13,199 nucleotides of DNA. Origin: an uncultured Veillonella sp. Lineage in GTDB: Bacteria > Bacillota > Negativicutes > Veillonellales > Veillonellaceae. The stretch spans positions 1 through 13,199 of the forward strand of contig NZ_UQYC01000055.1 in the NCBI RefSeq assembly GCF_900545205.1, given 5' to 3'. The translations under genes and the position numbers were made by a program. The notes beneath the pieces are model-generated. The model saw only the letters and a program-made list of their open reading frames with translations, had not been told where the DNA came from and searched no databases. This document shows, one piece after another, positions 13,177 through 13,199 of the stretch (positions are counted from its first letter, which is position 1; each line of letters begins with the position of its first letter).

Positions 13177-13199
13177 GTTTGTGTGTAGTTATTGTGTGT

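Overview
The window looks like a chromosomal stretch of a low-to-moderate GC Firmicute, most likely Veillonella or a close relative in the Negativicutes. That assignment rests on protein resemblance and gene content recalled from memory, not on a search. There are no phage, transposase, integrase or CRISPR signals. Almost everything is ordinary metabolism, and the less ordinary material sits at the left edge, in 1418-2611, and in several regulatory spots.

Layout, left to right. (1) 1-102: the 3' part of a serine-type (type II) tRNA with a CGA anticodon and an abnormal 5' half, followed by a perfect-palindrome terminator. (2) 162-1349 (+): a fosmidomycin-resistance-type MFS exporter with its own terminator. 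(3) 2611-1418 (-): an AT-rich cluster of three small membrane proteins; two are diverged copies of each other with a DUF805-like pattern. (4) 6222-4500 (-): two tandem, paralogous exported proteins of unknown function, joined by a 1-nt gap. (5) 4383-2763 (-): ridA and an L-cysteine desulfidase (CyuA/UPF0597), one enzyme making 2-aminoacrylate and the other clearing it. (6) 6463-7359 (+): menA, whose ribosome binding site is separated from the start codon by a small hairpin and overlaps a 14-codon reading frame. (7) 7579-8400 (+): a solitary MetQ-type lipoprotein.

(8) 11531-8443 (-): a nucleoside-catabolism operon transcribed as DEDDh exonuclease, deoC, pdp, cdd. Cdd deaminates cytidine and deoxycytidine, Pdp phosphorolyses pyrimidine nucleosides, and DeoC splits deoxyribose-5-phosphate; phosphopentomutase must be encoded elsewhere. 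The leading exonuclease carries a C-terminal sliding-clamp-type peptide. (9) 11735-13038 (+): divergent pyrF-pyrE, the last two steps of de novo UMP synthesis. The 203-nt gap between the catabolic and anabolic pyrimidine operons holds two opposing promoters, a 17-nt palindrome and a wide inverted repeat, and is the most obvious control region here.

Intrinsic terminators are abundant and mostly near-perfect palindromes, several placed so they could stop transcription from both sides. No gap without a gene exceeds 300 bases. I found no convincing new multi-gene defence or mobile system. The best leads are the odd tRNA, the structured menA start, the paralogous membrane and secreted pairs, the clamp-tagged exonuclease in a deo operon, and the shared pyrimidine control region.
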